NCBI GenBank assembly: GCA_026993275.1 | Contig: JALWUB010000392.1 | Location: 1 to 13,333 of the forward strand | Length of the DNA stretch: 13,333 nt | Direction: 5' to 3' | Origin: Robiginitomaculum sp. | GTDB lineage: Bacteria > Pseudomonadota > Alphaproteobacteria > Caulobacterales > Maricaulaceae | In this document: positions 7,064 to 13,333 of the stretch, in pieces | How positions within the stretch are numbered: position 1 is the stretch's first letter | Layout: every line of letters starts with the position of its first letter | Program-made: the position numbers and the translations under genes | The notes under the pieces: model-generated | Databases searched by the model: none | The model's input: only the letters and a program-made list of their open reading frames with translations | What the model was told of the DNA's origin: nothing

Positions 7064-7702
7064 TCAGAATGGCCGGATGAGATTGCCGACAAAATCATTC
7101 AGCCAGGGCTGGCGTTTGCGCAGCCGCCGCTCTGCCGCCAGAATGGCGCGCAGATCCTCCATAGAGCGCTCCACGTCCTCATTGACGATGACATAATGGT
7201 ATTCGCCCCAATGGCTGATCTCGTCGCGGGCGCGGGCCATGCGCTCGGCAATCACTTCGTCATTGTCCTGGCCGCGTTTGCGCAGCCGCGCCTCAAGCTC
7301 TTCCAGCGAGGGCGGCAGGATGAACACCTTGACCAGATCGTTGGCGGCGCGCTGCTTGAGCTGTTGCGCGCCTTGCCAGTCAATGTCGAACAGCACGTCG
7401 CGGCCTTGCGCCAGCGCCTTTTCCACCGGTTCGCGCGGGGTGCCGTAATAGGCGTCGAACACCTGCGCCCATTCGAGAAACTCGTCATTCCTGACCATTT
7501 CGCGAAAGCGCGCCTCATCGACAAAGTGATAGTCCCGGCCATCCTTTTCGCCCGGGCGCGGCGGCCGCGTGGTCGCGGAAACGGACAGCTCCATGTCCTT
7601 GTATTCATCCAGCAGGCGGCGGCTGAGCGTGGTCTTGCCCGCGCCTGACGGGCTGGAGAGAATCAGCATCAGGCCGCGGCGGTCGCGCGAATCATTCGAC
7701 AT
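7064..7702 (-). CDS. gmk: Guanylate kinase
   Basis: Guanylate kinase phosphorylates GMP (and dGMP) to GDP with ATP, in the cytoplasm. The 212-residue length is normal. The P-loop SSPSGAGKTT is at residues 16-25. The GMP-binding region SVSATTRPPRPGEKDGRDYHF follows at about 40-60, then FLEWAQVFDAYYGTP near 74-88 and DVLFDIDWQGAQQL near 102-115, all diagnostic of Gmk. The ATG at 7702 overlaps the end of yicC by 11 bp, with GGGAG within yicC as a likely ribosome site. The yicC-gmk pairing is common in Alphaproteobacteria and elsewhere. Confidence 0.97.
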   Translation of the reverse strand: MSNDSRDRRGLMLILSSPSGAGKTTLSRRLLDEYKDMELSVSATTRPPRPGEKDGRDYHFVDEARFREMVRNDEFLEWAQVFDAYYGTPREPVEKALAQGRDVLFDIDWQGAQQLKQRAANDLVKVFILPPSLEELEARLRKRGQDNDEVIAERMARARDEISHWGEYHYVIVNEDVERSMEDLRAILAAERRLRKRQPWLNDFVGNLIRPF

Positions 7703-8576
7703 TGGCAGCCTGCTCCCGCATCTGGTCTATGCCGGTTTTCAGCGCCAGGCCCAGTTCCGTCAAGTCCAAAGTGGATGATTTGGCGCACAGGGTGTTGGCC
7801 TCGCGGTTGAACTCCTGGATCAGAAACTCCAGCTTGCGCCCCACCGGCTCCCTTGCTGCCAGCAGCGTGCGGGCGGCGGCAATATGGGCGTCCAGCCGGT
7901 CCAGTTCCTCGCGCACATCGGCCTTGAGCGCCAGCAGCGCCGCTTCCTGGGCCAGTCTTTGCGGGTCCATGTCCGGCTGCTCGCGCAAATCCGCCAGCTG
8001 GGCCTTCAGGCGTTGCAAGATCGCTTCCGGCTGGGCCGCGGCGCACTGGCGCGCCTTTGCTGTCAGCGCGGCAATGCCATCGAGCGCTGCGGCCAGCACC
8101 GCGCCAATGGCCGCGCCCTCGCTGCGCCGGGCGGCGTCCAGCGCGTCAAACAGCGGCGCAATGCCGTGCGCCATGGCATCGGCAATCGCCTGCATCTGTT
8201 CTGCATCGGCGCCCATGCGCGGCACATCCAGAACCCCGCGCACGCCCAACAGCCCGTCAATGCGCGCCGGCTGTGCCAGGCCGTCCTGCACCAGGGGCTG
8301 CAGGGCCTCAAGCAAATTGCGGGCAATGTCCTCATGCACCACCAGCGCTTCGCCGGCTTCGCCGCGGGCATATTGCAAGGACACCTGCACATTGCCGCGG
8401 GACAGAACCGCCTTGGCCGCGCTGCGCACTTTGGGCTCCAGCGCCTCGAAGCCATTGGGCAGGCGCACGCGCACATCAAGGCCGCGGCCATTGACGCTGC
8501 GCGCCTCCCAGGCCCAGGTCCAGCCTTCGGCCGCGCCTTCGATGCGGGCAAATCCGGTCATGCTGGCCAGGGTCAT
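7692..8576 (-). CDS. yicC: YicC/YloC family endoribonuclease
   Basis: The 294-residue product is a full-length YicC/YloC family protein. E. coli YicC is reported to act as an endoribonuclease and to affect turnover of small RNAs; the family name reflects that. The N-terminal YicC-like domain begins MTLASMTGFARIEG and includes ARSVNGRGLD (25-34) and GNVQVSLQYARGE (61-73). A variable helical middle follows. The C-terminal DUF1732 domain (about 208-294) contains the conserved GRKLEFLIQEFNREANTLC (246-264) and a final helix. The ATG at 8576 overlaps the mltG stop in an ATGA arrangement, and a strong AGGAGG (complement of 8585-8590) lies 8 bases upstream inside mltG. It overlaps gmk by 11 bp at the other end. 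Confidence 0.95.
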   Translation of the reverse strand: MTLASMTGFARIEGAAEGWTWAWEARSVNGRGLDVRVRLPNGFEALEPKVRSAAKAVLSRGNVQVSLQYARGEAGEALVVHEDIARNLLEALQPLVQDGLAQPARIDGLLGVRGVLDVPRMGADAEQMQAIADAMAHGIAPLFDALDAARRSEGAAIGAVLAAALDGIAALTAKARQCAAAQPEAILQRLKAQLADLREQPDMDPQRLAQEAALLALKADVREELDRLDAHIAAARTLLAAREPVGRKLEFLIQEFNREANTLCAKSSTLDLTELGLALKTGIDQMREQAANVE

Positions 8577-9643
8577 CGGCGTTTCCTCCTGCGCTGGCGC
8601 TCCAGCTTGCGCCAGCGTTCGACATTGCGCAGGTGCTGGTGGTAATTGCTGGCAAAGACATGGCCGCCGCGGCCATTGGCGACAAAATACAGCGCATCGG
8701 TTTGCGCCGGATGCAGCACGGCCAGGATGGCATCCCGCCCCGGATTGCAGATCGGCGTCGGCGGCAGGCCGTCAATCTGATAGGTGTTCCAGGCGGTCTT
8801 GCGGTCGATCTCCGAACGCCGCAGGCCGCGCCCCAGCGGCGCGCCACCGGTCAGTCCATAGAGAATGGTCGGGTCGCTTTCCAGGCGCATGCCCTTGCGC
8901 AGCCGGTTCAGAAACACCGCCGCCACCATCGGCCGCTCGGCGGCAATGCCGGTTTCCTTCTCGACGATGGAGGCGAGGATCAGGGCTTCCCGGGCGCTCT
9001 TCAGCGGCAGGTCCGGCTGGCGCCGGGGCCATTCGCGCGCCAGCAGCCGGTCCATGGCCGCCTGCATGCGCGCCAGCACGGCCTGGCGGCTGGTGCCGCG
9101 GGTGACCATGTAGGTTTCCGGCAGCAGCGACCCCTCGGGCGGGATCTGGCTGATCTCTCCGGCAAGAAGGGGGCTGGCCCGCAAGGCCCGCACGATGTCC
9201 TTGCTGCTCAGGCCTTCGGCAAGGGTCAGCGGGTGCTGAAGGGTCTTGCCGCTGACCAATTGGTCGAAAATGGCAGTGATGCTGGCATGGGCGGGAATGC
9301 GGTATTCCCCGGCTTTCAGTGTCAGCGCCGGCCCGGCGAGGCGCGCCTTGATCTCGAACAGGGGGGCGTGGCGGATCAGCCCTTCGGCCTTCAGCCGCCG
9401 GCCGACAAGACGGGCATTGGCGCCGGGAAGAACACTGAAGACCTTTGCCTTGTCCGCCGGTCCGGGTTTGGCCAGTTCCGACCTCAGCACAAACCAGCCG
9501 GTTGCGGCTGCGGCAGCAATTCCAGCAAAGAGCAGGGCCAGTATCAGCCACAGCTGGATCCGCATCCGTTTTTGCCCGGCTTCCGGCGGAGCGGCTTCGC
9601 TGTCCGCGTCCGGCGCCGTGTCTTTCGGGGTGTCCGTGTTCAC
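8573..9643 (-). CDS. mltG: Endolytic murein transglycosylase MltG
   Basis: MltG is an inner-membrane lytic transglycosylase with a periplasmic catalytic domain that cuts nascent peptidoglycan strands and is thought to end glycan polymerisation. The 356-residue product has a short acidic cytoplasmic tail (1-29), one transmembrane helix (about 30-52), a small LysM-like segment (about 66-118) and the YceG domain to the C-terminus. The catalytic Glu is Glu228 in LILASIVEKET. Other conserved stretches are EGSLLPETY (170-178), AAVFLNRL (241-248), SDPTILYGL (256-264) and YQIDGLPPTPICNPG (288-302). The chosen start is GTG at 9643, which overlaps the fabF stop (GTGA); longer in-frame starts would run deep into fabF and encode unrelated residues. 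The C-terminus is very basic (RRRKRR). Its neighbours tie it to fatty acid synthesis and gmk. Confidence 0.94.
   Translation of the reverse strand: MNTDTPKDTAPDADSEAAPPEAGQKRMRIQLWLILALLFAGIAAAAATGWFVLRSELAKPGPADKAKVFSVLPGANARLVGRRLKAEGLIRHAPLFEIKARLAGPALTLKAGEYRIPAHASITAIFDQLVSGKTLQHPLTLAEGLSSKDIVRALRASPLLAGEISQIPPEGSLLPETYMVTRGTSRQAVLARMQAAMDRLLAREWPRRQPDLPLKSAREALILASIVEKETGIAAERPMVAAVFLNRLRKGMRLESDPTILYGLTGGAPLGRGLRRSEIDRKTAWNTYQIDGLPPTPICNPGRDAILAVLHPAQTDALYFVANGRGGHVFASNYHQHLRNVERWRKLERQRRRKRR
8585..8590 (-). promoter_or_regulatory. Strong Shine-Dalgarno for yicC inside the mltG end
   Basis: AGGAGG on the minus strand lies 8 bases before the yicC ATG at 8576. It decides the yicC start and is coded within the Arg-rich tail of MltG, so the basic tail partly reflects this ribosome-binding site. 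Confidence 0.75.
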
Positions 9644-10929
9644 GGATATGCGGTCAGCACCAGCGTGGCATTGGTGCCGCCAAAGCCAAAGGAGTTGCAC
9701 AGGGCCGCCCGCACGGGCCGCCTGACCGCCTTGTGCGGCGCCAGGTTGATCGGCGTCTCGACCGACGGATTGTCCAGATTGAGTGTTGGCGGGCACACCC
9801 CGTCGCGTATCGCCAGGGCGCAATAGGCCGCCTCCACCGCCCCGGCGGCGCCGAGCAGATGGCCAATGGCGGATTTGGTCGAGGACATCACCAGATCCTT
9901 CGCGGCATTGCCAAACATGCGCTCGACCGCGTGCAGTTCGATCTCGTCGCCCTTGGGTGTCGAGGTGCCATGGGCGTTGACATAGTCGATGTCCCGCGGC
10001 GCCAGCCCGGCATGCTCCAGCGCCATTTTCATCGAGCGGTAGCCGCCATTGCCGTCCGGCGCGGGCGCGGTGATGTGATAGGCGTCGCCAGAGAGGCCAT
10101 AGCCCTTGATCTCGGCGATGATAGTGGCGCCGCGGGCTTTTGCGTGCTCGAGCTCCTCAAGCACCATGATGCCCGCGCCCTCGCCCATGACAAAGCCGTC
10201 CCGGTCCTTGTCCCAGGGCCGCGAGGCGCGTTCCGGCTGGTCGTTGTATCGGGTGGAGAGCGCCCGCGCGGCGGCAAAACAGCCGACCCCGAGGCGGCAG
10301 ATGGCCGCTTCCGCACCGCCGGCAATCATCACGTCCGCATCATTGCGGCGGATGATGGCGGCGGCATCGCCAATGGCATTGGCGCCGGTGGAACAGGCGG
10401 TGACGACAGACTGGTTCGGCCCCTTGTAGCCATGGCGCATGGATACCTGGCCCGAGGCCAGGTTGATCAGCATGGAGGGCACCACAAACGGGCTGAGACG
10501 GCGCGCGCCGCGCTCGTGAATGGTCAGCGAGGCCTCATAGGTAGTTTGCAGGCCGCCAATGCCGGAGCCGATCATCACCCCGGTGCGCTCGCGCGCGTGC
10601 TCGTCCGCGGGCGCCCAGCCGGACTGGGCAATGGCTTCATCGGCCGCGGCAATGGCATAGAGGATGAAATCATCAACGCGCTTGCGCTCGCGCGCACTCA
10701 TCACCGCATCGGGGTCAAACACCCCCGCTGCGCCCGCCTGGCCGCCGCCGCGGCCATCCACGCGCGGCACAAAGCCGGCGATCTTGCAGGCGAGGTCGCT
10801 GGTGTCGAAAATCTCGATCGGGCCAATGCCCGACTTGCCGGCAAGCAGCGCCTGCCAGCCTAGCTCCACACCCGCCCCCAAGGGAGTCAGCAGGCCCAGC
10901 CCGGTAATGACAATGCGGCGCTCCGTCAT
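9640..10929 (-). CDS. fabF: Beta-ketoacyl-ACP synthase II
   Basis: FabF condenses malonyl-ACP with acyl-ACP in the elongation cycle of type II fatty acid synthesis. The 429-residue product carries the complete Cys-His-His triad: Cys179 in VVTACSTGA, His320 in VNAHGTST and His357 in SAIGHLLGAAG. It also has the GFVMGEGAG motif (245-253) and the C-terminal NSFGFGGTNATLV. Residues 59-68 form a Gly-rich insert (GRGGGQAG), slightly longer than the same loop in many relatives as I recall them. The ATG at 10929 is 17 bp from acpP. A GAGGA sits right at the acpP stop, rather far from the start, so coupling to acpP translation is plausible. It overlaps mltG by 4 bp. Confidence 0.97.
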   Translation of the reverse strand: MTERRIVITGLGLLTPLGAGVELGWQALLAGKSGIGPIEIFDTSDLACKIAGFVPRVDGRGGGQAGAAGVFDPDAVMSARERKRVDDFILYAIAAADEAIAQSGWAPADEHARERTGVMIGSGIGGLQTTYEASLTIHERGARRLSPFVVPSMLINLASGQVSMRHGYKGPNQSVVTACSTGANAIGDAAAIIRRNDADVMIAGGAEAAICRLGVGCFAAARALSTRYNDQPERASRPWDKDRDGFVMGEGAGIMVLEELEHAKARGATIIAEIKGYGLSGDAYHITAPAPDGNGGYRSMKMALEHAGLAPRDIDYVNAHGTSTPKGDEIELHAVERMFGNAAKDLVMSSTKSAIGHLLGAAGAVEAAYCALAIRDGVCPPTLNLDNPSVETPINLAPHKAVRRPVRAALCNSFGFGGTNATLVLTAYP

Positions 10930-10946
10930 CGGCTAAGCGCCTGTCC

Positions 10947-11183
10947 TCAGCCCGTTTTTTCGGCGATGAACTTGACCGCGTCGCCAACCTTCAGGATGTG
11001 CTCGGCGGCATCGTCGGGAATCTCGATGTCGAATTCTTCCTCGAACGCCATCACCAGCTCGACATTGTCGAGGGAGTCGGCGCCCAGATCGTCGATGAAG
11101 CTTGCGTCCTCGGTGACCTTGCTTTCGTCCACATCCAGGTGCTCGACGACGATCTTCTTAACGCGATTCAAAATGTCAGACAT
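10947..11183 (-). CDS. acpP: Acyl carrier protein
   Basis: AcpP carries growing acyl chains on a 4'-phosphopantetheine arm. The product is 78 residues and acidic, with the attachment site Ser37 in [13 protein letters not shown] and the typical [14 protein letters not shown] helix region. The start [11 protein letters not shown] at 11183 is the usual one for alphaproteobacterial AcpP and has AAGAAGG about 10 bases upstream. An in-frame ATG 36 bases earlier would add an unlikely basic tail. It lies 152 bp after fabG, the largest gap in this gene cluster, which suggests separate control of its abundance, and 17 bp before fabF. Confidence 0.98.
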   Translation of the reverse strand: MSDILNRVKKIVVEHLDVDESKVTEDASFIDDLGADSLDNVELVMAFEEEFDIEIPDDAAEHILKVGDAVKFIAEKTG

Positions 11184-11216
11184 AGTGCTTGCCTTCTTCT
11201 GTTTTCCCCCGCGCCG

Positions 11217-11230
11217 CACCGGCGCCGGTG
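11217..11230. promoter_or_regulatory. 14-bp perfect palindrome in the acpP leader
   Basis: CACCGGCGCCGGTG is identical to its reverse complement. It lies 33 bases upstream of the acpP ATG in the 152-bp fabG-acpP gap. It could be an operator or an mRNA hairpin in the acpP leader. GC-rich composition makes shorter palindromes common, but 14 perfect bases is above what I see elsewhere in the window. Confidence 0.35.
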
Positions 11231-11304
11231 TTGGTTTTCCGCATGTCCAGCGGCTGCGCGACGCCTAACATACTTTTTCCGCCTGCGCCAAGCGCCTGCG
11301 TGTG

Positions 11305-11334
11305 AAAAGCCCCTGCACGGCAGCGCGCAAGGGG
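11305..11334 (-). terminator. Terminator- or attenuator-like hairpin after fabG
   Basis: On the minus strand, directly after the fabG stop, CCCC-T-TGC and GCA-GGGG pair with one bulged base around a loop of about ten bases, followed at once by CTTTTC. It resembles a weak intrinsic terminator that could lower readthrough from fabG into acpP, which would then need its own promoter in the following 120 bp. I could not find a convincing -35/-10 pair there; GTATGTT near 11270 is a candidate -10. Confidence 0.4.
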
Positions 11335-11335
11335 G

Positions 11336-12073
11336 TCAGAACATCGCCATGCCGCCATTGACGTGCAGGGTCTGGCCGGTGACATAACCGGCCTCGTCCG
11401 AGGCCAGATAGACCGCCGCGGCGGCGATATCGCGGCCGGTGCCCAGCTTCCCGGCCGGAATGGTCGCCAGAATGGCCGCGCGCTGCTTGTCGTTGAGGGC
11501 GTCGGTCATGGGCGATTCGATAAAGCCCGGGGCGATGCAATTGGCGGTGATGCCGCGTTTTGCGGTTTCGGCGGCCAGCGCCTTGGTGAAGCCGATCATG
11601 CCGGCCTTGGCGGCGGCATAATTGGCCTGGCCCGGATTGCCGGTCACGCCGACAATGGAGGTGATGCCGATAATGCGGCCCTGGCGCGCCTTCATCATTG
11701 GCCGCAATGCGGCGCGGGCAAGGCGGAAATAGGCTTCGAGATTGATCTGCAAGACCGTCTGCCAGTCTTCGTCCTTCATGCGCAGCAGAAGGCCGTCGCG
11801 GGTAATCCCGGCATTGGAGACCAGAATATCCAGCCCGCCCAGCGCCTCGAGCGCGCGCCCGGGCAGGCCATCGACGCTGGCGGCATCGCCCAGATTTGCA
11901 GGCACGACCGCGGTGCGTTCGCCCAGTTCCGCCGCCAGTTCTTCCAGGCGCGCTGTGCGCGTGCCCGACAGCGCCACGCTGGCGCCGGCCTCGTGCAGGG
12001 CGCGGGCTATGGCGCCGCCAATGCCGCCGGTCGCGCCCGTCACCAGCGCGCATTTGCCACTCAAGTCAAACAT
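11336..12073 (-). CDS. fabG: 3-oxoacyl-ACP reductase
   Basis: FabG is the NADPH-dependent short-chain dehydrogenase that reduces 3-oxoacyl-ACP to 3-hydroxyacyl-ACP. The 245-residue length is standard. The Rossmann motif TGATGGIG is at 12-19, NAGITRDGLL at 87-96, and the catalytic residues are Asn111, Ser139 (ITSIVGVTGN), Tyr152 and Lys156 (ANYAAAKAG). The PGF of IAPGFIESPMT (about 185-195) and the ending HVNGGMAM are typical of FabG. The ATG at 12073 has GAGGAT about 6 bases upstream. It starts 36 bp after fabD, and that gap contains a small CTGAA/TTCAG hairpin (12088-12100). Context between fabD and acpP makes the specific FabG assignment firm, since many similar dehydrogenases exist. Confidence 0.96.
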   Translation of the reverse strand: MFDLSGKCALVTGATGGIGGAIARALHEAGASVALSGTRTARLEELAAELGERTAVVPANLGDAASVDGLPGRALEALGGLDILVSNAGITRDGLLLRMKDEDWQTVLQINLEAYFRLARAALRPMMKARQGRIIGITSIVGVTGNPGQANYAAAKAGMIGFTKALAAETAKRGITANCIAPGFIESPMTDALNDKQRAAILATIPAGKLGTGRDIAAAAVYLASDEAGYVTGQTLHVNGGMAMF

Positions 12074-12109
12074 GAAGATCCTCTGTTCTGAATGGTTCAG
12101 GCAAAAACT

Positions 12110-13075
12110 CTAGCCGATCATGCCCGCGCCCTGATCGCCCAGGGATTCGGCGAAGGCGGCAATGGACTCGGCGCTGTTCAGGGCCATGCCCTGGGCCTTG
12201 CCGGTGATGCGCTTGACCAGCAGGGTCAGCACCTTGCCCTCGCCCGGTTCGGCAAAGCGGTCAACCCCGTGCGCCGCCAGCCAGGCAATGCTTTCGCGCC
12301 AGCGCACCCGCCCGGTGATCTGTTCGACCAGCTGGCGGCGGATGGTCTGCGGATTGATGGTCGGCGCGGCGGCAACATTGGTGACCACCGGCACAACGGG
12401 CGTGCGAATGGCCACATCGGCCAGCGCGTCCTCCATCTCCTGCGCGGCAGGCTCCATCATCGAGCAATGAAACGGGGCCGATACCGGCAGGATCACCGCC
12501 TTCTTGACGCCGTGGTCCTTCGCCGCTGCCGCGGCGGCTTCGACGGCGGCGCGGGCGCCGGAAATCACCACCTGGCCCGGCGCATTGTCATTGGCGATCT
12601 CGCAAATGCCGTGGGCGGCGCCCAGCACGCACAATTGCGTGGCCTGTTCCTCGCTGGCGCCCAAAAGGGCCGCCATGGCGCCCATGCCCACCGGCACGGC
12701 GCGCTGCATGGCCTGGCCGCGCCGCCGCAACAGCCGCGCCGCATCGGCCAGGCTCAAGGCCCCGGATGCGGCCAGCGCCGTATATTCGCCCAGCGAATGC
12801 CCGGCGACATGGGAGGCGGACGTGACATCGATGCCATATTCCTGCGCCAGCACCGCCATCACCGCCATGGATGTTGCCAGCAGCGCCGGCTGGGCGTTTT
12901 CCGTCAGGGTCAGGGTGTCCGCCGGGCCTTCCCAGATCAGTCTCGAGAGCTTTTCGCCCAGCGCGTCATCGACTTCGTCAAAGACGGCCCGCGCCGCCGC
13001 AAAGTCCTGCGCCAGGGCCTGCCCCATGCCCACAGCCTGGCTGCCCTGGCCAGGAAAGGTGAATGCAATTGCCAT
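12110..13075 (-). CDS. fabD: Malonyl-CoA:ACP malonyltransferase
   Basis: FabD transfers malonyl from CoA to acyl carrier protein, supplying the extender unit for fatty acid elongation. The 321-residue product has FPGQGSQ (7-13), the nucleophile Ser94 in AGHSLGEYTA, Arg119 in RRRGQAMQ, which would bind the malonyl carboxylate, and His203 in VSAPFHCSMM; these correspond to Ser92, Arg117 and His201 of the E. coli enzyme. An Ala-rich stretch at 175-186 lies in the ferredoxin-like subdomain. The ATG at 13075 has AGGGG 7 bases upstream. It is the first gene of the long minus-strand cluster, with a promoter candidate just upstream and a GGDEF gene further upstream on the same strand. Confidence 0.97.
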   Translation of the reverse strand: MAIAFTFPGQGSQAVGMGQALAQDFAAARAVFDEVDDALGEKLSRLIWEGPADTLTLTENAQPALLATSMAVMAVLAQEYGIDVTSASHVAGHSLGEYTALAASGALSLADAARLLRRRGQAMQRAVPVGMGAMAALLGASEEQATQLCVLGAAHGICEIANDNAPGQVVISGARAAVEAAAAAAKDHGVKKAVILPVSAPFHCSMMEPAAQEMEDALADVAIRTPVVPVVTNVAAAPTINPQTIRRQLVEQITGRVRWRESIAWLAAHGVDRFAEPGEGKVLTLLVKRITGKAQGMALNSAESIAAFAESLGDQGAGMIG

Positions 13076-13109
13076 GAAATGCCCCTGCTTGCCGGTGTCA
13101 GCAGCGACG

Positions 13110-13138
13110 AGTATAGCAAATCCTCAAGTCTGTGAATA
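13110..13138 (-). promoter_or_regulatory. Candidate sigma-70 promoter for the fabD cluster
   Basis: On the minus strand, TATACT (complement of 13110-13115) is a good -10 box preceded by TGC, an extended -10 element. A weak -35 candidate, TATTCA (13133-13138), lies 17 bases upstream, matching only 3 of 6 consensus bases. Transcription would begin near 13103, giving a leader of about 28 bases before fabD. Confidence 0.5.
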
Positions 13139-13152
13139 CACTGCGCCATCCC

Positions 13153-13176
13153 AGCCTCAGTCCAGAGACTGAGACT
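13153..13176. repeat. Inverted repeat between the GGDEF gene and fabD
   Basis: CTCAGTC (13156-13162) and GACTGAG (13167-13173) form a perfect 7-bp stem with a CAGA loop; allowing one mismatch, the arms extend to 10 bp and reach the first base of the GGDEF stop codon. No T-run follows on the minus strand, so if it ends the GGDEF transcript it is not a standard intrinsic terminator. An operator role upstream of the fabD promoter is the alternative. Confidence 0.45.
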
Positions 13177-13333
13177 TAAGGCCGTTTTTCCTTGACTTCC
13201 GTCACCGCCTCGATGTCCCGGTTCTTGGCCTTCTTGCAGGCGTAGAGTGCGGCATCGGCGCGCTTGATCAGTTCCTCGGCGCTGTGCTCTTCGCCAAAGG
13301 GCTGCACGCCGACACTGGCGCCAATGCGCATGG
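13176..13333 (-). CDS. C-terminal end of a GGDEF-domain protein (probable diguanylate cyclase), partial
   Basis: The last 51 codons and the TAA stop of a minus-strand gene are visible. MRIGASVGVQPFGEE followed by SAEELIKRADAALYACKKAKNRD matches the end of the GGDEF domain: the beta-strand 'SVGV' and the 'LIKRADAALYxxKxxGRN'-type helix. A short charged tail (VTEVKEKRP) follows. GGDEF proteins make cyclic di-GMP from two GTP, but the GG(D/E)EF signature, the inhibitory site and any sensor domain lie outside the window, so activity cannot be judged. No start codon is in view. The gene ends about 100 bp upstream of fabD on the same strand. Confidence 0.88.
   Translation of the reverse strand, partial: MRIGASVGVQPFGEEHSAEELIKRADAALYACKKAKNRDIEAVTEVKEKRP

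Noticed and set aside
9445..10863. A 472-codon plus-strand open frame opposite fabF and mltG
   Set aside because: It crosses the boundary of two certain genes in antisense and shows only shadow-like composition.
12088..12100. CTGAA/TTCAG hairpin between fabD and fabG as a fatty-acid regulator site
   Set aside because: It is only 5 bp with a 3-base loop and does not match a fatty-acid regulator operator that I can recall with confidence.

Overview
This window looks like ordinary core chromosome from a high-GC alphaproteobacterium. Three things point that way. An mrp/apbC gene diverges from an hflK-hflC-Do protease operon. The fatty-acid genes run fabD-fabG-acpP-fabF and lead straight into mltG-yicC-gmk, an arrangement common in Alphaproteobacteria. 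The proteins themselves also look alphaproteobacterial, with an acidic AcpP and HflK/HflC typical of the group. I cannot name the genus from the sequence. There is no tRNA, rRNA, insertion sequence, prophage, CRISPR array or defence gene.

Layout. Positions 1-871 (minus) hold the first 290 codons of an Mrp/ApbC Fe-S scaffold ATPase; the gene runs off the left edge. A 79-bp divergent spacer separates it from a plus-strand operon at 951-4388: hflK, hflC and a periplasmic Do/HtrA protease, packed with a 1-bp overlap and a 7-bp gap. Positions 4389-4958 are a gene-free convergent spacer of 570 bp with several inverted repeats and a dispersed-repeat-like mosaic. From 13075 down to 4959, nine minus-strand genes follow in transcription order: fabD, fabG, acpP, fabF, mltG, yicC, gmk, a SixA-like histidine phosphatase and mmsA. 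From fabF to the phosphatase they overlap or nearly touch (fabF/mltG 4 bp, mltG/yicC 4 bp, yicC/gmk 11 bp, gmk/phosphatase 14-bp gap), so they are very probably co-transcribed. At the right edge, 13176-13333 (minus) is the last 51 codons of a GGDEF-domain protein.

How the genes work together. HflK and HflC form the membrane complex that controls FtsH. The adjacent Do protease handles misfolded envelope proteins, so the plus-strand operon is an envelope protein quality-control unit. FabD loads malonyl groups onto AcpP, FabF elongates and FabG reduces: this is the elongation part of type II fatty acid synthesis. MltG (terminates glycan polymerisation), YicC (RNA-directed endoribonuclease family) and Gmk (GMP to GDP) extend the same transcript, linking envelope growth to nucleotide supply. 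MmsA, a CoA-acylating methylmalonate-semialdehyde dehydrogenase, makes propionyl-CoA or acetyl-CoA and may belong to this transcript or have its own promoter.

I found no convincing new system. The points most worth a second look are the non-coding structures at 4389-4958, the leader between fabG and acpP, and the phosphatase and mmsA genes downstream of gmk.
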